From Phoronis australis (taxonomy: Eukaryota; Phoronida; Phoronidae): a DNA stretch of 64,000 nt. The notes beneath the pieces were generated by a model that saw nothing but the letters and a program-made list of their open reading frames with translations, was not told where the DNA came from and searched no databases. Below are positions 59,393-64,000 of this stretch, piece after piece. Position 1 is the stretch's first letter. The number at the start of each line of letters is the position of its first letter. Where the stretch lies: positions 24,871 to 88,870 of the forward strand of contig NMRA01000039.1 in NCBI GenBank assembly GCA_002633005.1, read 5' to 3'. Position numbers and translations under genes: made by a program.

Positions 59393-62300
59393 CTGTGCAA
59401 TTTAAAAGAGTTTGGTGAAAATTGTTCCTAGCTCCATAATATTGTGCCTGTATTACAAACAATATTCAGTATGTATGTTATGTTCAACAACCATATGGCA
59501 ATTTAAACACTTTAAGAAGTCGTGTGATTTTTAATGGGAATGTAATGTACGTGTAGTCTAAGTGATATAGGAAGCAGGTGGCACTGTATGGTTGACTACC
59601 AACGACTTGGCAGGGGTGACAGACCACCAGAACACCAGTATGTGAAACGGTCGCAGTGTCCACCTACAGTTATGGGTCAGTCAGAGTCATGAGGCTGGTG
59701 AGAGATGCAACTTTTCCGTATTTATAAAAGATGGAAACAAAACCAATCGTATAGGAATCCTCGACAAGTTGAACGAAACTGTGCTCTGTAAATATGCATG
59801 GGATACGTCGAATTTGTTTACATTTTACTTTTTTACTTTATTTTGATTGTGAGTGCCTTTTTATTCATGAAATTTCCAGCAACTGAAAGAATGACCGAAT
59901 ATGTATTACCAATTCTGAACGTCTTTAAGTTACTCACATTCTTTCACAGGACTTCCTGGACAATAGCACTTGCAATCTTTGCCCACAAATCCCTCTCCAG
60001 AGCATTTTTTATTGGAGCATGAACCTTTAAGTAGATGTATAAATTATATACTCGAGCGGACAAGCTAGAAGTATACATCATTGACCTACACAGTGCAGGC
60101 TTGACCATTCATTATAAAGAGCAAACTGCCAATGTGACGGGTGGGAATGGTAGACGAGAGATAGGAGTGACGGGGTTATCGCAAGTGATATACCTGTAAT
60201 ACCTGTCACGGACAGAAACATTGGGGACATGCTGGTGAATTAAACCCCATCCCAGGCCATCCTCGTGACACCAGAAGGCGCAGACGAGGGCTGACGTTTG
60301 CATGTCAGCATCTGATTTGACACCACTAGGGCACGGCTCTTGTTGTGACTTCCTTCCGGTTATCGCGACAATGACGGCCCATTAACCAATTTTTATGTGC
60401 CCACATATTTATACATGTTTGTGGGCGCATTATGCCGTCATTCCCGTCCGTCCGCTCTTCCGGTGACCGGCTTCCGGCGCCCGTCGCTCTATTTCCAAAA
60501 CCCTTGGGGTATGTTAAGAAAATTTGAAAACGTATTCCTTTTGAATGAGACGGCATGAGGGAACTTTCGGAAGGATCCGACTACCCGTGTGCCCCCTAGT
60601 GACAATTATGTTTTTTGCGTTTCCTCTGTATCTTCAAATGTCCTCGACGGATTTTGATAAAATTTGAGATATAGTCATCCATTAGTGAGATGGCTATGGC
60701 CTTTGTTTTCAGATGGATTCTTTGGCGTCTGCCCCTCTATCAACCAAACTACTCCAAGGATGATTGTGAAATTTTGCATGTATATTCTGCGCGTTGCTCT
60801 TGTTATGTTTCGTTTTCATATCGGGTCACTGAAGGTGCGTCAATGACTAACCTTTTAGCCAGTTTGCCATCATAGTATACTTAAGTGCCTACGCAAGAGA
60901 AATCTAATCATAGACTATAGTACATGGACAGCCAACTCCGTATACTTTCAATGGACGAAATCTTTGAGCTTGCGCACAAGCCTTTACGTCATTATTCACT
61001 GGCGACACCTGGCTAAATTATCTGGTGTAATTTCCGGCAAGTACGTTGTCTGCTAATCATGGTCGGTTGCTGTGTGGCCGGTTGTTCGGCTACGCAGGCA
61101 AAATGCAGAGGCGTTAGCTTCCACAGTGTACGGAGACCCCAAAATCCGCTGTGGGAGAAAACGTTAAGTTCTCGCGTCGACGTGAATGGGAGTTGTTCTT
61201 CCAAAAAAACTTGTACATTTGTTCACGTCACTTCGAAGATGGGTGTTTTTTAAGAGGCTCTGGTAGGCCTACTACTTAATCCTGTCTTCACAAATCCATC
61301 TTTTCTCCGTTTTGATGAAAACTATCTGGTAAACTTTTTGACGAAAAATGTCCGCTAAATTTCTTCCAATGGTAGTGACTGGTGAACTCTTGTCCTTACG
61401 AAGACCTTCAGCCATAATCTAGTGAGCGAATTAACCAAATTACTCTTCGGTGGCCCTGATCAGACGGTTGGTCTCAGCATAATGCGCACATTTGGCCAGG
61501 ATTTGGATCAGCGATTTCAACAAATTTACATTCGCGTACAAATAAATATGACGCTAGTAAAACCTTTAACATATATAAAGATTACATTAATACTTCAGAA
61601 ATAAATACCTGGACCTGTCAAAATCTCTCCCGCAATTCAACAGCAGGTTACATACTCAATTATTTATGTGGACTGTATGCCGCACAAAACTTGAACCATC
61701 TTAGCCAAGTACGCTGCAGTCTATGAAAATACCAGAATAACGAAAAACCTCGGAAGCAAGGGAAATGAACTCTAAGAGGTAGCAAGCAAGATAAAGGGGG
61801 TGGTAGGGACATGAAGCTGACGTGTGCTAATTTTCAATTCCATACTTTTATATGGCATTTTCATAATTTTGATTTGAGATGTCAACTCAGATCAAACGGT
61901 TTGAAAGTTCGGATTTTTAATTTGTAATGAACTTGAGTTGCACTGCACGTGACCTTTTATGAATTTATCGTAATTGGCTACAGACAGGCCCACCTTTATA
62001 AAAACTAGCAACGTAGACAAACGCATGCGCGCACCCAGGGGAAAAGTCCAAGAGAAAGAGACGAAAGTCCACAATACGGCAGTACCCCGTTCTTTATTTT
62101 AGTTCTCACGCTTTTTGTTAATAAAAGGTCCACTTTGCCAGAGATTCGAGCCCCCGTATTAGAGGCTGGGTGCGCGCATGAAACGTCTACACAAATTGCA
62201 CCCAATGCAGCTCCTGGTTTAAACGCGGGCTTTTTTTTCAAAGTTTGGTCAGGTATAAATAACGCCACAAACATGGAGGTTCACTGAAACACGTCTACCT

Positions 62301-63903
62301 TACAGATGTGACAATCCCTAGCCACGGAAAACTTGAGAGGCCGACAAAAATACTAATGATGAAATACCGGTGATGATAATCATNNNNNNNNNNNNNNNNN
62401 NNNNNNNNNNNNNNNNNNNNNNNNNNNNNNNNNNNNNNNNNNNNNNNNNNNNNNNNNNNNNNNNNNNNNNNNNNNNNNNNNNNNNNNNNNNNNNNNNNNN
62501 NNNNNNNNNNNNNNNNNNNNNNNNNNNNNNNNNNNNNNNNNNNNNNNNNNNNNNNNNNNNNNNNNNNNNNNNNNNNNNNNNNNNNNNNNNNNNNNNNNNN
62601 NNNNNNNNNNNNNNNNNNNNNNNNNNNNNNNNNNNNNNNNNNNNNNNNNNNNNNNNNNNNNNNNNNNNNNNNNNNNNNNNNNNNNNNNNNNNNNNNNNNN
62701 NNNNNNNNNNNNNNNNNNNNNNNNNNNNNNNNNNNNNNNNNNNNNNNNNNNNNNNNNNNNNNNNNNNNNNNNNNNNNNNNNNNNNNNNNNNNNNNNNNNN
62801 NNNNNNNNNNNNNNNNNNNNNNNNNNNNNNNNNNNNNNNNNNNNNNNNNNNNNNNNNNNNNNNNNNNNNNNNNNNNNNNNNNNNNNNNNNNNNNNNNNNN
62901 NNNNNNNNNNNNNNNNNNNNNNNNNNNNNNNNNNNNNNNNNNNNNNNNNNNNNNNNNNNNNNNNNNNNNNNNNNNNNNNNNNNNNNNNNNNNNNNNNNNN
63001 NNNNNNNNNNNNNNNNNNNNNNNNNNNNNNNNNNNNNNNNNNNNNNNNNNNNNNNNNNNNNNNNNNNNNNNNNNNNNNNACACAACCGAGGTAGAACAAT
63101 GACTGACTCGGCAGCTCTCACAGTCAGACTATATGAAAAGAAATTGGCGCGAAATGCTTGCCTCCTAAAACGTCACTTCCGCAGTAGCGGACGAGTAATT
63201 AATAAAATTACGAAAAGCTGTAATTAAGTAGAAAATATGTCTAGGATAACCAACCAACCTTATTTTAGCTCAAAATGACATGGAAAAAGGTTTCCTTCGC
63301 CTTTAAGCAACAGCAAACAACATGTGTCTGACGTTTATTGCGGCATTGTAGTTATACACAGTACTCTGGAGCGGCCCCATATTCTCTGAATTCTCTGGCC
63401 TTACGATGCTTAGTCGAATACGGATACGTGAAAGGAAGGCACACAACGCTATAGAATCGGTTTACCATAGACTTGCAAGAAAGCAATAAAGAAAAACTGT
63501 TCATAAAAGATACAATCATATATTTCATTGTCATTTATGTGCCTGCACTGTGCCAGAACTTTGAGCACCTACATTTTTAGAGAAAACTGACAGTAGGCCA
63601 CTGCAATTCATCGAACAATGTTAACTCATTCGTTTGCAAAATGTTTACTAAAAACAAAAAGGTACTATATCACACAAAACACATGCACATTAAAAAGACA
63701 GATACAACACAGCCTCGTTTTTTAAACAGGTATCTGGCCAGCTGCCTAAAAATAAGAACGAAATATTACTTACTTGGCTTGCAATTGTACATCAGGTTTA
63801 ATATCTTCACGTCCCGGAAACTCAATCCTTTGCTTTTTCCAATCACATTCTGCTTGCTTGGGTCCAGAGTCACAATTGTCCTTTTTCCATTTTTCGAAAA
63901 AGC
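59279..63903 (-). CDS. Astacin-ShKT metalloprotease, partial (three exons)
   Basis: A second astacin gene. Exon 63903-63774 (last part of the catalytic domain), exon 60024-59938 (Cys-rich module) and exon 59392-59279 (ShKT domain) join in phase 1 at both junctions, with GTAAGT, GTGAGT and GTGAGT donors. The first exon begins in phase 0, as expected after a zinc-site exon like the one at 5389-5592. Catalytic exons must lie beyond 64000, and further exons may lie below 59279. Astacins with ShKT modules are common in cnidarians, nematodes and molluscs. The ShKT fold here is a protease-associated module and gives no evidence of a toxin function. The first intron (60025-63773) holds the THAP-bearing repeat, the 62.0-kb repeat and the assembly gap. 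The rest of it, including 63311-63773, shows nothing. Confidence 0.9.
59590..59676. repeat. Dispersed repeat (partner 48755-48868)
   Basis: Second copy of the GACAGACCACCAG repeat, inside the intron between the cysteine-rich and ShKT exons. Confidence 0.55.
59938..60024 (-). CDS. Astacin gene 2, cysteine-rich module exon
   Basis: 87-base, phase 1-1 exon with SCSNKKC and [13 protein letters not shown]. The spacing resembles a short EGF-like module found just after the protease domain in several invertebrate astacins. Five cysteines lie in the exon and a sixth is formed by the split codon at the 3' junction. Donor GTGAGT at 59937-59932. Confidence 0.8.
60900..61955 (+). repeat. Right copy of the THAP-bearing repeat
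   Basis: 61149-61955 is the direct match of 1-1513, and 60908-61110 matches 39818-40005. It ends at the same point as the left copy (GCACTGCACGTGACCTT). It lies in the long intron of astacin gene 2, on the opposite strand to the gene's coding direction. It is the most complete copy in the window. Confidence 0.85.
61059..61247 (+). pseudogene. THAP domain, one frameshift
   Basis: Begins [20 protein letters not shown], continues [16 protein letters not shown] (Pro and the invariant Trp), and ends in another frame with [12 protein letters not shown], the final Cys...His ligands and aromatic. A run of seven A at 61203-61209 sits where the frame is lost. The left copy has nine A at the same place. 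No downstream transposase domain is found. Confidence 0.75.
62022..62283. repeat. Solo copy of the palindrome's outer sub-element
   Basis: GCATGCGCGCACCCAGGGG at 62023 and GGCTGGGTGCGCGCATGA at about 62163-62180 are inverted ends of a segment of about 160 bases that aligns with 34316-34564. Similarity continues to about 62250 (TTCAAA, GTTT). It suggests that a small element forms the ends of the 10-kb palindrome. Confidence 0.6.
62384..63079. other. Assembly gap of 696 N
   Basis: Unresolved sequence. Apparent long reading frames across it are artefacts. Confidence 1.
63161..63306 (+). repeat. Dispersed repeat copy (partner 13623-13754)
   Basis: Direct match of 13623-13754, ending CCTTCGCCTTTAAG. 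It begins a little after the assembly gap, so a larger element may extend into the gap. Confidence 0.6.
63774..63903 (-). CDS. Astacin gene 2, catalytic C-terminal exon
   Basis: 130-base exon. The translation is [16 protein letters not shown], then [20 protein letters not shown] and YNCKP. This matches the end of astacin domains: Ala-Phe-Ser, Thr-Ile, Gly...Leu-Ser-Phe-x-Asp-Val...Asn-x-Met-Tyr-x-Cys. Acceptor ATATCAG, donor GTAAGT (63773-63768). Confidence 0.93.
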
Positions 63904-64000
63904 CTGATATACGGAATATCTAGATTACCATCAAAATTAAAATATCAATCGTTACATTGATTCACACCTTTTCCTAGCACCTTTGTTGAGACCTTCAACA

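Noticed and set aside
62295-63227. Reading frames of 239-285 codons across 62.3-63.2 kb
   Set aside because: Made almost entirely of N; an artefact of the assembly gap.

Overview
This window is animal nuclear DNA, not prokaryotic. No reading frame longer than about 190 codons is intact. The host coding pieces are short exons with clear GT/AG splice sites and matching phases, and almost everything else is decayed transposable-element sequence, microsatellites and AT-rich spacer. Two partial astacin metalloprotease genes, one carrying a ShKT module, the frequent TACATGTA motif and the mix of THAP, copia, LINE and hAT-like relics suggest a marine invertebrate (cnidarian, lophotrochozoan or non-vertebrate deuterostome). 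I cannot place it more closely from sequence alone. Single Ns (661, 2515, 30345) and a 696-base gap (62384-63079) indicate a draft assembly of a heterozygous genome.

Host genes: both lie on the minus strand. The first (exons at 7909-8113, 6896-7080 and 5389-5592) carries the end of the propeptide and most of an astacin catalytic domain, including the zinc-binding helix and Met-turn. Its 3' exons are not found and probably lie off the left edge. The second (exons at 63774-63903, 59938-60024 and 59279-59392) has the last part of an astacin domain, a cysteine-rich module and a ShKT domain. Its 5' exons lie off the right edge. They look like two head-to-tail paralogues about 55 kb apart.

Between them is a mobile-element graveyard. 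1-1513 and 60900-61955 are copies of one repeat carrying a broken THAP domain, with a third piece at 39818-40005. 1580-1939 is a copia-type RNase H relic. 23581-23732 is a LINE tail interrupted by a hAT-like element. 26110-28371 is a multi-part pseudogene of an intron-containing, transposase-like family (possible D-D-E residues plus a C2H2 finger), and two more broken copies lie at 36290-37330 and 40418-41560. 29162-29760 is a diverged tandem repeat. 33476-34315 is one end of a TTAA-flanked, THAP-bearing element (Kolobok-like) and 34316-44341 is a 10-kb imperfect palindrome. A 1.55-kb TTAA-flanked relative of the first (45967-47515) sits inside a hAT-like element (45494-48049), inverted with respect to the first. 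54228-57381 is a 3.15-kb terminal-inverted-repeat element with a CXC cysteine domain, abutting an 85-bp hairpin.

Large stretches (about 1.9-4.4, 11-13, 14-20, 21.4-23.5, 30.4-33.4 and 48.9-54.1 kb) show nothing I can support beyond simple repeats. No complete tRNA, rRNA, CRISPR array or operon was seen. The three tRNA-like segments look like SINE heads or relics.
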